The position numbers were made by a program, and so were the translations under genes. Below are positions 6,514 through 13,639 of a DNA stretch of 14,106 nucleotides, piece after piece. Positions within the stretch are counted from its first letter, which is position 1, and each line of letters starts with the position of its first letter. Under the pieces are notes generated by a model. The model had not been told where the DNA came from, did not search any database, and saw nothing but the letters and a program-made list of their open reading frames with translations. Origin of the DNA: Calditrichota bacterium (GTDB taxonomy: Bacteria; Zixibacteria; MSB-5A5; GN15; FEB-12); assembly GCA_008501655.1 (NCBI GenBank), contig QQUK01000182.1, positions 1 through 14,106 of the forward strand, written 5' to 3'.

Positions 6514-9318
6514 ATGAGCTTTATTATTGATCAGGTTAATTTTATGTTGATTCCATTAATTGCATTCGGGAGTGAATATCTTTTGCAAATAATGATTATT
6601 CTTTTAATCATTCTTATTGTACTGGTAACAGTATTGTTTCGGGAGCGAAGAATTATTCAGTCAACCCTCAGGCAAAAAGTTGTCGAATCCTCTGCTGTTG
6701 AAAAACTGAATGCCACTGTTATCGAACAGTCCCCTATAGGTATTTCAGTTCGGGATAAAAACGGCAAACTTTTAAAATATAATCAGGCGTGGTACTCTTT
6801 CTGGCATATTACTGATGAAAATCTAACCGACTATCTTGAGCGGGAAAGGGAAAAACTACAATTCGATGATAGGGATGATTATCTCAGAGACTGGAAGCAG
6901 GAAGTAAAAAAAGTTTATACCAAAGGCGGTCAACTGCATATACCGGAAATTAAAGTAATCGATAATAAACAGAATGAAAAATGGATTTCACATTATTTTT
7001 ATTCTATTACCGATGAAAACGGTTCTGTTGAAAAAGTTGTTATACTCACCGAAGATATCACCAAACGAAAAAAATATGAAATCGCACTCTCGGAATCAGA
7101 AGAAAAATACAGATCTCTGCTTGAAAATTTACCGGTTGGAATATATCGGACCAAACCGGACGGAACATATCTTTCGATTAACAAAAAAATGGCATCAATG
7201 TACGGGTATGAATCACCGGAAGAGATGATGGAGAAAGATAAACTGTTTGATAATATGACTAAACAGGATCATGATAAAATTATGTCGGAATTGCATAAAA
7301 CCGGTAAAATAGATGATGTGGAAGTGCACATGACGAAACGGGAAATGCCCGTTCAATGGGTGCTTGGCTCTATTAAAGCTGTAAAAGATAATACCGGAAG
7401 TATTACATATATTGAAGGAATCGATATCGATATCACCGAAAAGAAATATACTGAACTTGCTCTTCAAAAAGAACAGCAGACTTTACAGCAGGTGATTGAA
7501 CTTAATCCGTATGCAATATGTATTTTTGATAGATTTGGCAGATATTATCAGGCAAATAAAGTATTTAATGACCTTTTCAAAGCTGTCCCTTCGGCAGATT
7601 ATTCTATTTTTGATGACAAAATAATTGACAAGCTTGGGGTAGCAGAAGAATTTAAGAATACAATTCATCAAGGTGATACATATCATTTTAATGATTTGGA
7701 ATACAATACGAATAAACTTGACCCTTCCCTTCCCGATAATCCGATGATTCTTCATATTATTTCTTTCCCTATCATGAATGAAAATAATAATCTCGAATTT
7801 GTTATTCATATGTATGAAAATATAACCGAGAAGAAACGCATTGAAAGAGAACTTGCCAGAGAAAGAAAAACTCTTAACAATATTATAGATTTAAATCCTT
7901 ATCCGATTACAATTGCTACGGCAAATGGTCAGTATTTAAGAGGGAATAAAGCATTTTTGGATCTTTTTAAAATACCACCACCTCCTGATTATAATTTTTA
8001 TACTGATCCTATAGCGTCTGAAGTATATGATATGGATACTTTAAAATCAAAATTAGCTAAAGGGGAGTCTATTTCATTTCCGCCAATGCAATACAACACA
8101 CATGACATCAATCCGGAATTTCCGGACAATCCATTGACAATAGAAATGATGATGTTTCCTTTGATGAATGACAATAATGAATTTGAATATGTTGTTAATA
8201 TGTTTGCCGATGTTACCGAGCGTAACAAAGCGATAGCTAATTTAAAAGAATCGGAAGAAAAATTCAGAACTTTTGCTGAAAAAACATCAGCTGCCATATT
8301 TATTCATACAGACGGCCGGATAAAATATGTGAATCCGGAAGCATTGCGCCTTTGCGGATACACTTATGAAGAGTTAAAACAGATGTCTCTGTATGATATT
8401 TTTGATCCCAAATACAAAGAGATGGTAATTCAAAAAGGAAATACAAGAATGAACGGTGCTGATGTGCCGAGTTATGAAACACCAATCCTGAACAAAAACG
8501 GTGAGGAAGTCTGGGTAATAGTTACCGGGGGACTTATTGATTACAACGGAGAAAAATCAATTCTTGGTACCGCTTTTGATATTTCTGCCAAAAAGAAAGC
8601 AGAACAGGAACTCTTCAGGATGCAAAAAGAACGATATTCTCAAATCAAGGAGATTGCAGGCGGTGTTGCACATGAAATCTATAACTCACTCTTTCCGGCA
8701 GTTTCGTCAATTGATAAATTAAAACAGAGACTGGCTGAAAAAAATATCGATGAAGTTGAAAGAAATTTGAAGCTTATAAATCTTACGGACAAAGCAGTCA
8801 CCCGGGCAATTCATATGACTGAACTTGTTACTGAATTTTCAAAGCTTGAAACACAACAGGAAATGAATGAAATTAATTTTGCTAACTATGTTGAAGCTTA
8901 TATCAATAGATTTAAATATGAACATAAAGTTAATGATGTAAAATTTATAGTAGACATTGATGACCGTGTCGTTCTGAATATTCATGAAAATCATTTGTAT
9001 AGCCTTCTGTATAATATCATGTCAAATGCCGTCGATTCATTTGAAAATGACGAAAAAATAATAGAAGTTTCTGCAAAAAGAAACGGATCATATCATAAAA
9101 TAATTTTGCGCAATAATGGTGTCCCTATTCCGGAGGATATTCGAGAGAAGATTTTTGACCCGTTTTATTCCACAAAACCTAAAAGTGGAACAGGTTTAGG
9201 GTTGGCAATCTGTAAAAAAATAATAGAAATATACAAAGGAGAATTGACCTTACAGGCGACGATTGACAAGAATACTGAATTTGTTATATTATTACCCATT
9301 GAACCATTGAACCATTGA
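6514..9318 (+). CDS. Membrane-anchored sensor histidine kinase with five PAS domains
   Basis: This 934-residue kinase has one hydrophobic segment near the N-terminus (about 22-42) and then a long cytoplasmic part. Five PAS domains follow: about 66-186, 195-311, 323-441, 453-571 and 580-696. Each ends in a DIT-x-K/R-like junction (EDITKRK, DIDITEKK, ENITEKK, ADVTERN, FDISAKK). Then come the dimerisation helix with phosphoacceptor H720 in AHEIYNSLFPA, and the ATPase domain with N-box N838 (YNIMSNAVDSF), the FDPFYSTK loop and the G-box SGTGLGLAI (891-899). It should phosphorylate the sigma-54 activator encoded 36 bp downstream. The input signal is unknown; no heme- or flavin-binding residue is obvious. 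There is no Shine-Dalgarno before 6514. M11 at 6544, preceded by CAGG, is an alternative start that would shorten the tail before the membrane segment. PAS3 and PAS4 look duplicated. Confidence 0.9.
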   Translation: MSFIIDQVNFMLIPLIAFGSEYLLQIMIILLIILIVLVTVLFRERRIIQSTLRQKVVESSAVEKLNATVIEQSPIGISVRDKNGKLLKYNQAWYSFWHITDENLTDYLEREREKLQFDDRDDYLRDWKQEVKKVYTKGGQLHIPEIKVIDNKQNEKWISHYFYSITDENGSVEKVVILTEDITKRKKYEIALSESEEKYRSLLENLPVGIYRTKPDGTYLSINKKMASMYGYESPEEMMEKDKLFDNMTKQDHDKIMSELHKTGKIDDVEVHMTKREMPVQWVLGSIKAVKDNTGSITYIEGIDIDITEKKYTELALQKEQQTLQQVIELNPYAICIFDRFGRYYQANKVFNDLFKAVPSADYSIFDDKIIDKLGVAEEFKNTIHQGDTYHFNDLEYNTNKLDPSLPDNPMILHIISFPIMNENNNLEFVIHMYENITEKKRIERELARERKTLNNIIDLNPYPITIATANGQYLRGNKAFLDLFKIPPPPDYNFYTDPIASEVYDMDTLKSKLAKGESISFPPMQYNTHDINPEFPDNPLTIEMMMFPLMNDNNEFEYVVNMFADVTERNKAIANLKESEEKFRTFAEKTSAAIFIHTDGRIKYVNPEALRLCGYTYEELKQMSLYDIFDPKYKEMVIQKGNTRMNGADVPSYETPILNKNGEEVWVIVTGGLIDYNGEKSILGTAFDISAKKKAEQELFRMQKERYSQIKEIAGGVAHEIYNSLFPAVSSIDKLKQRLAEKNIDEVERNLKLINLTDKAVTRAIHMTELVTEFSKLETQQEMNEINFANYVEAYINRFKYEHKVNDVKFIVDIDDRVVLNIHENHLYSLLYNIMSNAVDSFENDEKIIEVSAKRNGSYHKIILRNNGVPIPEDIREKIFDPFYSTKPKSGTGLGLAICKKIIEIYKGELTLQATIDKNTEFVILLPIEPLNH
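7471..8250 (+). repeat. Tandem duplication of a PAS module inside the kinase gene (2 x 390 bp)
   Basis: Residues 320-449 and 450-579 align without gaps at an offset of exactly 130 residues. Matching landmarks are QTLQQVIELNPY / KTLNNIIDLNPY, NKVFNDLFK / NKAFLDLFK, the shared YNT at 397-399 and 527-529, PDNP at 407-410 and 537-540, and ENITEK / ADVTER. The proteins have diverged substantially, so the duplication is old, but the lack of indels is notable. The two copies probably bind related ligands or act as a repeated relay segment. Confidence 0.75.
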
Positions 9319-9343
9319 ACCATTGAACCATTGAACCATTGAA
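9296..9343 (+). repeat. Six-copy 8-bp tandem repeat (CCATTGAA) across the kinase stop codon
   Basis: The unit CCATTGAA is repeated six times without error. The kinase reading frame enters the array and stops at TGA 9316-9318 in the third unit, giving the C-terminus PIEPLNH. Because 8 is not a multiple of 3, the frame shifts with each unit and a TGA is always met within three units. Copy-number change would therefore leave the kinase intact and only alter the distance to the response-regulator start at 9355 in 8-bp steps. Confidence 0.95.
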
Positions 9344-9354
9344 TAGATAACAGA

Positions 9355-10704
9355 ATGACAAAACAAGGTAAGCTACTTATAGTCGATGATGATCCGCTGG
9401 TGCTTGAGGCACTGTATGAGATGTTTGTTGATGAATATGATATTATTACAGCTTCATCAGGTTCGGATGCCGTTGCTTTTGTGAAATCGGAATGTGATAT
9501 CAATACAATTGTATTAGATATAAAGATGGAAAAAATGGATGGTCTTGAAACAGCTGCAGAAATTAATAAAATTGATTCATCTATTCCGATAATCTTTAAT
9601 ACCGGTTATCCCGGCGAATATTCAGAAGATAAAATTAAAAATGAACTCAATCCGTTTGATTATATCGGAAAGAATGAGCGACCGACAAGGCTTATTGAAT
9701 CGGTTCGAAAAGCTGTTTTCTCCCACAAACTGAATTCATCAAAAGAAGAACTTATAGAGCTTGCACGTAAAGAGTATAAAATGGTTGGTAATACGCAAGT
9801 GATGCTTAATATTTATCAGAGAATTGAACAGGTTTCCAAAGGAAACAGTAAAGTAATGATTCTGGGACCGACCGGAACAGGTAAAGAACTTGTAGCTCAG
9901 GCAATACATAATCGTTCTTTACGAGCTAAAAACGTGTTTAAAGTCTTTAGTTGTCATGACAAGTCCTCTGATCTGGTCAAGTCAGAATTATTCGGTCATG
10001 TCAAAGGAGCTTATACCGGTGCGACAGAAGATAGGGTTGGGACTTTTGAATATGCAGATAAAGGTACGGTCTTTTTGGATGAAATAGGGGATCTTGATTT
10101 TAGTACTCAGGCAAAGATCTTAAGGGTCCTTGAATTAGGGGAGATGAGCAGGGTAGGTTCATCGAAAATAATCAATGTTGATGTTCGTTTGATCTGTGCA
10201 ACACATCACAATCTGGTACAGATGGTTGATGAGAAGAAATTCCGTGATGATCTCTATTACCGTCTGAAAGGAATTATTATTGAGTTACCTGAGCTCAGGA
10301 GCCGGGCTGAAGATATTCCACTCTTAATAGATTATTTCTCTGAGTTACATACGCAAGCTAACAACTTGAATCGAAAACTGTTCGATCAGGAAGCACGCAA
10401 TCTTCTCATTGATTTTGATTGGCCGGGAAATGTCAGACAACTTCAGGATACAGTCCAGTCATTGATTGATATGACACCTTCAGACTATATCAGTAAAGAA
10501 AATGTCGAAAAATATCTGAAGTATAAAGTTGAAGTTTCAAATTCAAATCTCTCTTTAAAAGAGCAGACAAGAGAATTCAAAAAAAGGCTGATTATCAAAA
10601 AACTTGATAAATTTGATGGAAATATGTCCGCTGCTGCACGGGAATTATCAGTCGATGCTGCCAACCTTCGAAAATTAATTATTGAGCTCAATATCTCTTA
10701 TTAG
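9355..10704 (+). CDS. NtrC-family sigma-54-dependent response regulator
   Basis: This 449-residue activator has three parts. The receiver (about 5-122) has acidic residues D11/D12, phosphoacceptor D55 in VLDIKM, T83, and K106, which is followed by N rather than the usual P. The AAA+ domain (about 142-378) has Walker A GPTGTGKE (171-178), the sigma-54 contact loop GAYTGA (218-223, usually GAFTGA), Walker B VFLDEIGDL (239-247) and an arginine-rich FRDDLYYRL segment (296-304). The C-terminal Fis-type helix-turn-helix is at about 405-447 (GNMSAAARELSVDAANLRKL). It would be phosphorylated by the kinase upstream and activate sigma-54 promoters. The stretch before the GAYTGA loop, KVFSCHDKSSDLVKSELFGH, departs from the family's usual NCAAL form. 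No Shine-Dalgarno is visible. Its likely nearest target is the sigma-54 promoter that begins 127 bp past its stop codon. Confidence 0.94.
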   Translation: MTKQGKLLIVDDDPLVLEALYEMFVDEYDIITASSGSDAVAFVKSECDINTIVLDIKMEKMDGLETAAEINKIDSSIPIIFNTGYPGEYSEDKIKNELNPFDYIGKNERPTRLIESVRKAVFSHKLNSSKEELIELARKEYKMVGNTQVMLNIYQRIEQVSKGNSKVMILGPTGTGKELVAQAIHNRSLRAKNVFKVFSCHDKSSDLVKSELFGHVKGAYTGATEDRVGTFEYADKGTVFLDEIGDLDFSTQAKILRVLELGEMSRVGSSKIINVDVRLICATHHNLVQMVDEKKFRDDLYYRLKGIIIELPELRSRAEDIPLLIDYFSELHTQANNLNRKLFDQEARNLLIDFDWPGNVRQLQDTVQSLIDMTPSDYISKENVEKYLKYKVEVSNSNLSLKEQTREFKKRLIIKKLDKFDGNMSAAARELSVDAANLRKLIIELNISY

Positions 10705-10724
10705 GTAAAAATCACCTCTAAATA

Positions 10725-10812
10725 AAGATAGATTTATAGTATTAATAACCTCGCAAGGTTATTAAGAGTTTCAGGGGAGCTGTAATACTGTATCAATTAA
10801 CAAGATAGATTT
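10725..10812 (+). repeat. Pair of 11-bp direct repeats flanking the 24-bp dyad
   Basis: AAGATAGATTT occurs at 10725-10735 and again at 10802-10812, a centre-to-centre distance of 77 bp. Both copies lie upstream of the sigma-54 promoter at 10832. They could be additional protein-binding sites, or simple AT-rich coincidence. Confidence 0.45.
10742..10765. promoter_or_regulatory. Perfect 24-bp dyad, candidate enhancer site for the adjacent sigma-54 activator
   Basis: Two 10-bp arms, TTAATAACCT and AGGTTATTAA, surround a 4-base centre CGCA. The centre is about 104 bp upstream of the predicted sigma-54 start point, a normal distance for an NtrC-type enhancer. It could instead form a hairpin ending the regulator transcript, but the bases after it (GAGTTTCAGG) lack a U-tract. 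A dispersed palindromic repeat is a further alternative. Confidence 0.5.
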
Positions 10813-10831
10813 GCTCGGCCCGGAAAGATTT

Positions 10832-10847
10832 TGGCACGGAAATTGAT
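10832..10847 (+). promoter_or_regulatory. Sigma-54 (-24/-12) promoter
   Basis: TGGCACG-GAAA-TTGAT matches the consensus TGGCACG-N4-TTGCW with correct spacing and one mismatch, A for the conserved C at -12. The expected start of transcription is G10858. No protein-coding gene lies downstream on this strand up to the window end, so the product should be a short RNA. TTGGCA followed by TATAAA could be read as a sigma-70 promoter, but the spacer would be only 14 bp. Confidence 0.7.
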
Positions 10848-10857
10848 ATATATAAAT

Positions 10858-11020
10858 GTGTAGAGGGTCTACAGGATATGTTGCAACCAGGAAACTAGAG
10901 AGTTTAATATATGTAAATTAGTTTGCGAAGCTTAGGGTTTAAAGGGTATAGGTTTCTGCAACTTTTATAATTGATGGTAGATGGAGGAGTGCTCACTCCA
11001 TCTACCATCGTTTATTTTTT
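10858..11020 (+). ncRNA. Candidate sigma-54-dependent small RNA, about 160 nt
   Basis: The transcript predicted from the -24/-12 promoter to the terminator has no credible reading frame but can fold. One base after the expected start is a hairpin with a 6-bp stem and GGG loop (10859-10864 with 10868-10873). GTTGCAACC (10880-10888) can pair with GGT and TGCAAC (10951-10953, 10957-10962), closing a domain of about 60 nt. Inside it AAACT (10892-10896) can pair with AGTTT (10901-10905), or AAACTA with TAGTTT further on. The 3' end is a 14-bp terminator stem and U-tract. I recognise no known RNA family. Position beside a kinase/NtrC-type regulator pair matches GlrKR-glmY and LuxO-qrr1. Role and targets are unknown. 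Confidence 0.55.
10973..11020 (+). terminator. Strong intrinsic terminator between the sRNA candidate and the oxidase operon
   Basis: A perfect 14-bp stem (GATGGTAGATGGAG with CTCCATCTACCATC, 10973-10986 and 10996-11009) with a 9-base loop is followed on the plus strand by GTTTATTTTTT. The safE stop codon (11012-11014) lies within this T-tract. On the minus strand the stem is followed by AATTATAAAAG, which is A/U-rich, so the element may also end the oxidase operon. Confidence 0.88.
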
Positions 11021-11746
11021 AGTACTATCAGCCGGGTGACAACATTCAACTTTCTGCTCACCGGTTGATTTCTCCACTGAAATCTTAGGACTGATATACG
11101 GAATTCCTAAAGATAATCCCCGTAAAATTATAAGAACAGCCAAGACAACCCCGCCAATTGGAATAAGCTTGTTAAATGTCGATTTCAGATTGGAACTGAT
11201 CAGTTTTCCTGCAAATGAAGTTACCAGCATAATTGGAATCGTACCAATACCAAAAAGAACCATATACAACCAGCTGTTAAAAATTGAACCGGTTGACGCA
11301 GCTCCGGCAAGAGCGATATATACAAACCCGCAAGGTAAAAAGCCGTTCAAAATTCCGATTAAAAAAAGTGATGAGATTTTTGATTTACCGAATAATTTAC
11401 CCCAATATTTCTTAATAATCGAAGTAAACTTATCAAACGGGACAAATGGAAATATTTTATTCAGATACCCGGTAGGAATAAGCACCATAATTAATATTAA
11501 GATACCCATTGATACCGAAAGATAATTTTGATATCCGGCAAGCGAAATAGATTGACCAATAAAACCAATGATAATCCCCATTAATGAATAAGTGATTACT
11601 CTTCCAAAATTGTACACTATACGGCTGAGAAAATAGGTGAGTTTTGTTGGTTGCTGTGAAGGAAGTGCCAAAACAATAGGTCCGCACATACCAACACAAT
11701 GAAAGCTCCCTAATAATCCAAAAAGAAACGCCGTCCAGATTTCCAT
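11012..11746 (-). CDS. TauE/SafE (DsbD-like) membrane protein of the cbb3 oxidase cluster
   Basis: This 244-residue integral membrane protein has about six hydrophobic segments (roughly 5-27, 44-66, 75-92, 126-148, 158-180, 195-213). It carries the HCVGMCGP motif (16-23) in the first segment and NGFLPCG (134-140) in the fourth, typical of the DsbD-type transmembrane group often labelled sulfite exporter TauE/SafE. The hydrophilic tail holds ECCHP (234-238), which could bind copper. Copies of this family lie downstream of ccoG and ccoH in many cbb3 operons, where a part in copper delivery or oxidase assembly is suspected rather than sulfite export; that is inference. It starts 13 bp after ccoH and is the last gene of the operon here. 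No ccoI or ccoS is seen in the window. Confidence 0.82.
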   Translation of the reverse strand: MEIWTAFLFGLLGSFHCVGMCGPIVLALPSQQPTKLTYFLSRIVYNFGRVITYSLMGIIIGFIGQSISLAGYQNYLSVSMGILILIMVLIPTGYLNKIFPFVPFDKFTSIIKKYWGKLFGKSKISSLFLIGILNGFLPCGFVYIALAGAASTGSIFNSWLYMVLFGIGTIPIMLVTSFAGKLISSNLKSTFNKLIPIGGVVLAVLIILRGLSLGIPYISPKISVEKSTGEQKVECCHPADSTKK

Positions 11747-11759
11747 ACTACCTCAATAA

Positions 11760-12236
11760 TTATATAGTTAAGAGTTGTTCGATATAATAATCTTTGTCTT
11801 GAGACCGCCACTGCAATTGTACTTTCCAGTTTCCGGTGATAAAACCGTCAAGGGGTATCGCCATAGATCCGTTCTCATCGAACACTAAATTTACCAGCTT
11901 ATCATGCTTACTGTCAGATGCTCTGAAGAACAGAACTGTTCCGGTCACATCTGAAGAAAGTATGTCTGATGGGAATGAAAGCAGGATTTGTTTAGTAGTC
12001 TTGTCAACGATACAGCTCGGTTTAACAGAAAGCGTTTGTGCATTTTGCTGAGAGTTAATTCTTGATTGATAGGCGAGCGATTTCTGGTAGTAGTTGTCTT
12101 CCACTAACGTAAAATCCTGAAAAGTTGCAAAAATTACAACCGAGATTATGAATAGAACAAAACCGCCATAGAGGAGTCCGATACCTAATCCCCATCGTGA
12201 TGGTTTCTGGTTAGTTTTATCTTTTGTGACAGTCAT
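11760..12236 (-). CDS. ccoH: FixH/CcoH, cbb3 oxidase assembly protein
   Basis: This 158-residue protein has a short cytoplasmic N-terminus, one transmembrane segment (about 16-38) and a periplasmic domain. The segment VEDNYYQKSLAYQ just after the membrane anchor is the recognisable mark of the FixH family. The protein is thought to stay with the cbb3 oxidase during its maturation. Its ATG overlaps the ccoG stop codon (ATGA), so the two are translationally coupled, and the TauE/SafE-type gene follows after 13 bp. Apart from that anchor region the family is poorly conserved, so the call leans on position as well as motif. Confidence 0.85.
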   Translation of the reverse strand: MTVTKDKTNQKPSRWGLGIGLLYGGFVLFIISVVIFATFQDFTLVEDNYYQKSLAYQSRINSQQNAQTLSVKPSCIVDKTTKQILLSFPSDILSSDVTGTVLFFRASDSKHDKLVNLVFDENGSMAIPLDGFITGNWKVQLQWRSQDKDYYIEQLLTI

Positions 12237-13624
12237 TTGCGGGGTCCCATAAAATTACTTTTAATCTCTTCTAATGTCTCACCATTAGAAACGATTTCAA
12301 TTGCAATCATCGTATTCGGTGAGAATAGATGCACTTTTTCTATATTTACAAAAAACACTGTTTCTGTTTTCCCGGACGGTGGAACCGTAATATCTGTTCC
12401 AACTACTGTTATCGTTCCTTCAGGAGCTTTTAAGTGAAGTTCAATCGGAAGTTCATGGGTTGTTTTATTTACGATCGAGAGATTATAAAGATTTCTTATC
12501 ATCCCGTCATCAGTCTCTTCGTAAAGGGTACCGGCAGTCCGGAGGATTGTAGTCTCAACATCGGTTCGATTGATTAATAAAAGTGATATTACCGTGAGTA
12601 GTATCGTAAAAGCTACAGTATAACCGATGATTCTTCCGGTGATACGGAATTTATCACCTTTTTCTATAATATTTCCTGAAGCATATTTTATTAATCCTTT
12701 AGGGAGAGAAAGCTTATTCATAACATTATTGCAGGCATCAATACAGGCAGTACAGTTTACACATTCAAGTTGTGTGCCGTTTCTGATATCGATTCCGGTC
12801 GGACAGACTTTGACACAGGCATCGCATGAGATGCAGTGTCCCCGTTGAGAAAAATCCTGTCCGCGTTCAACAGCTCCACGCGGTTCACCACGTTTATAAT
12901 CGTATGCAATAACAATCGAGTTATCATCTAAAAGTACAGATTGCAATCTTCCATACGGGCAGACAAGTGTGCAAGCCTGCTCGCGGAACCAGGCAAAGAT
13001 AAAATAGAAAAGTCCGCTGAACAATATCATTGCAGTTAGACCACCGACATGTTGACTCGGCGGGTCTGTGATAATTTTCACTAACTGATCTAAACCTATA
13101 ACATATGCGAGTAGTAAGTTACCTATCAGAAATGAGAGCCCGAAGAAGATTAGATGTTTTGAACCTTTTTTAAAGATTTTTCCAGCAGATAAAGGGGCGG
13201 CTGCAAGGCGTCTCTGACTTCCGGCGTTCCCTTCGATAAAATATTCAATTTTTCGAAAGACCATTTCCAGAAAAATAGTCTGGGGACAAGCCCACCCGCA
13301 AAAGAGCCTTCCGAATACAGCGGTAAATAAAACTATAAACAGTACAAGAGCGATTCCAATTAGCACAAAAAGGTGAAAATCCTGCGGCCAAAAGGCGTTG
13401 CCGAATATAAAAAACTTCCGTTCAATAATATTCAGCATCAAGAGAGGATTACCATCAATTTTAATGAATGGAACACCAAAAAGAATGACTAAGAGAAACC
13501 AGGATACAATTGTCCGGGAAGTGTATAATTTACCTTTCGGTTTTGTCGGATATACCCAAAGACGTTTACCGCTTTTATCTGCAGTTGCTATATGATCCCG
13601 AAAATTATCCTTCTCTTCAGCCAT
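12233..13624 (-). CDS. ccoG: CcoG (RdxA/FixG family) membrane polyferredoxin, cbb3 oxidase maturation
   Basis: This 463-residue membrane protein carries two ferredoxin-type [4Fe-4S] motifs: C264, C267, C270, C274 and C288, C291, C294, C298. It also has the two CxxxCP pairs typical of CcoG, C109/C113 in FCGWACP and C218/C222 in CTLVCP. Membrane segments lie near 40-56, 87-105, 158-176, 195-212 and 332-351, followed by a periplasmic immunoglobulin-like domain (about 355-460). The R. capsulatus homologue is reported to reduce Cu(II) to Cu(I) for the oxidase copper site, so the same role is likely here. It follows ccoP by 15 bp with a weak ribosome-binding site, and its TGA overlaps the ccoH ATG. 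Length and motifs are normal for the family. Confidence 0.95.
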   Translation of the reverse strand: MAEEKDNFRDHIATADKSGKRLWVYPTKPKGKLYTSRTIVSWFLLVILFGVPFIKIDGNPLLMLNIIERKFFIFGNAFWPQDFHLFVLIGIALVLFIVLFTAVFGRLFCGWACPQTIFLEMVFRKIEYFIEGNAGSQRRLAAAPLSAGKIFKKGSKHLIFFGLSFLIGNLLLAYVIGLDQLVKIITDPPSQHVGGLTAMILFSGLFYFIFAWFREQACTLVCPYGRLQSVLLDDNSIVIAYDYKRGEPRGAVERGQDFSQRGHCISCDACVKVCPTGIDIRNGTQLECVNCTACIDACNNVMNKLSLPKGLIKYASGNIIEKGDKFRITGRIIGYTVAFTILLTVISLLLINRTDVETTILRTAGTLYEETDDGMIRNLYNLSIVNKTTHELPIELHLKAPEGTITVVGTDITVPPSGKTETVFFVNIEKVHLFSPNTMIAIEIVSNGETLEEIKSNFMGPRK

Positions 13625-13639
13625 TATACTTTAACTTTC

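Noticed and set aside
6449..6532. 27-codon plus-strand reading frame starting MSIETSPDF, overlapping the kinase start
   Set aside because: There is no ribosome-binding site and no recognisable sequence, and it lies in AT-rich leader DNA. A leader peptide cannot be excluded but is not supported.
9165..9503. Minus-strand open frame with repeated NGSMVQWF-like sequence
   Set aside because: The repetition is only the translation of the CCATTGAA array, and the frame overlaps two well-supported genes on the other strand.
10742..10765. Intrinsic terminator of the response-regulator gene
   Set aside because: The stem is good but is followed by GAGTTTCAGG rather than a U-tract, so I list it as a candidate enhancer site, keeping termination as an alternative.
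10831..10856. TTGGCA and TATAAA read as a sigma-70 promoter
   Set aside because: The spacer is 14 bp, too short for sigma-70, while the -24/-12 geometry of sigma-54 fits exactly.
10878..10898. Six-codon frame MLQPGN inside the sRNA candidate
   Set aside because: It is too short, and the AGG is only two bases from the ATG, too close to act as a ribosome-binding site.
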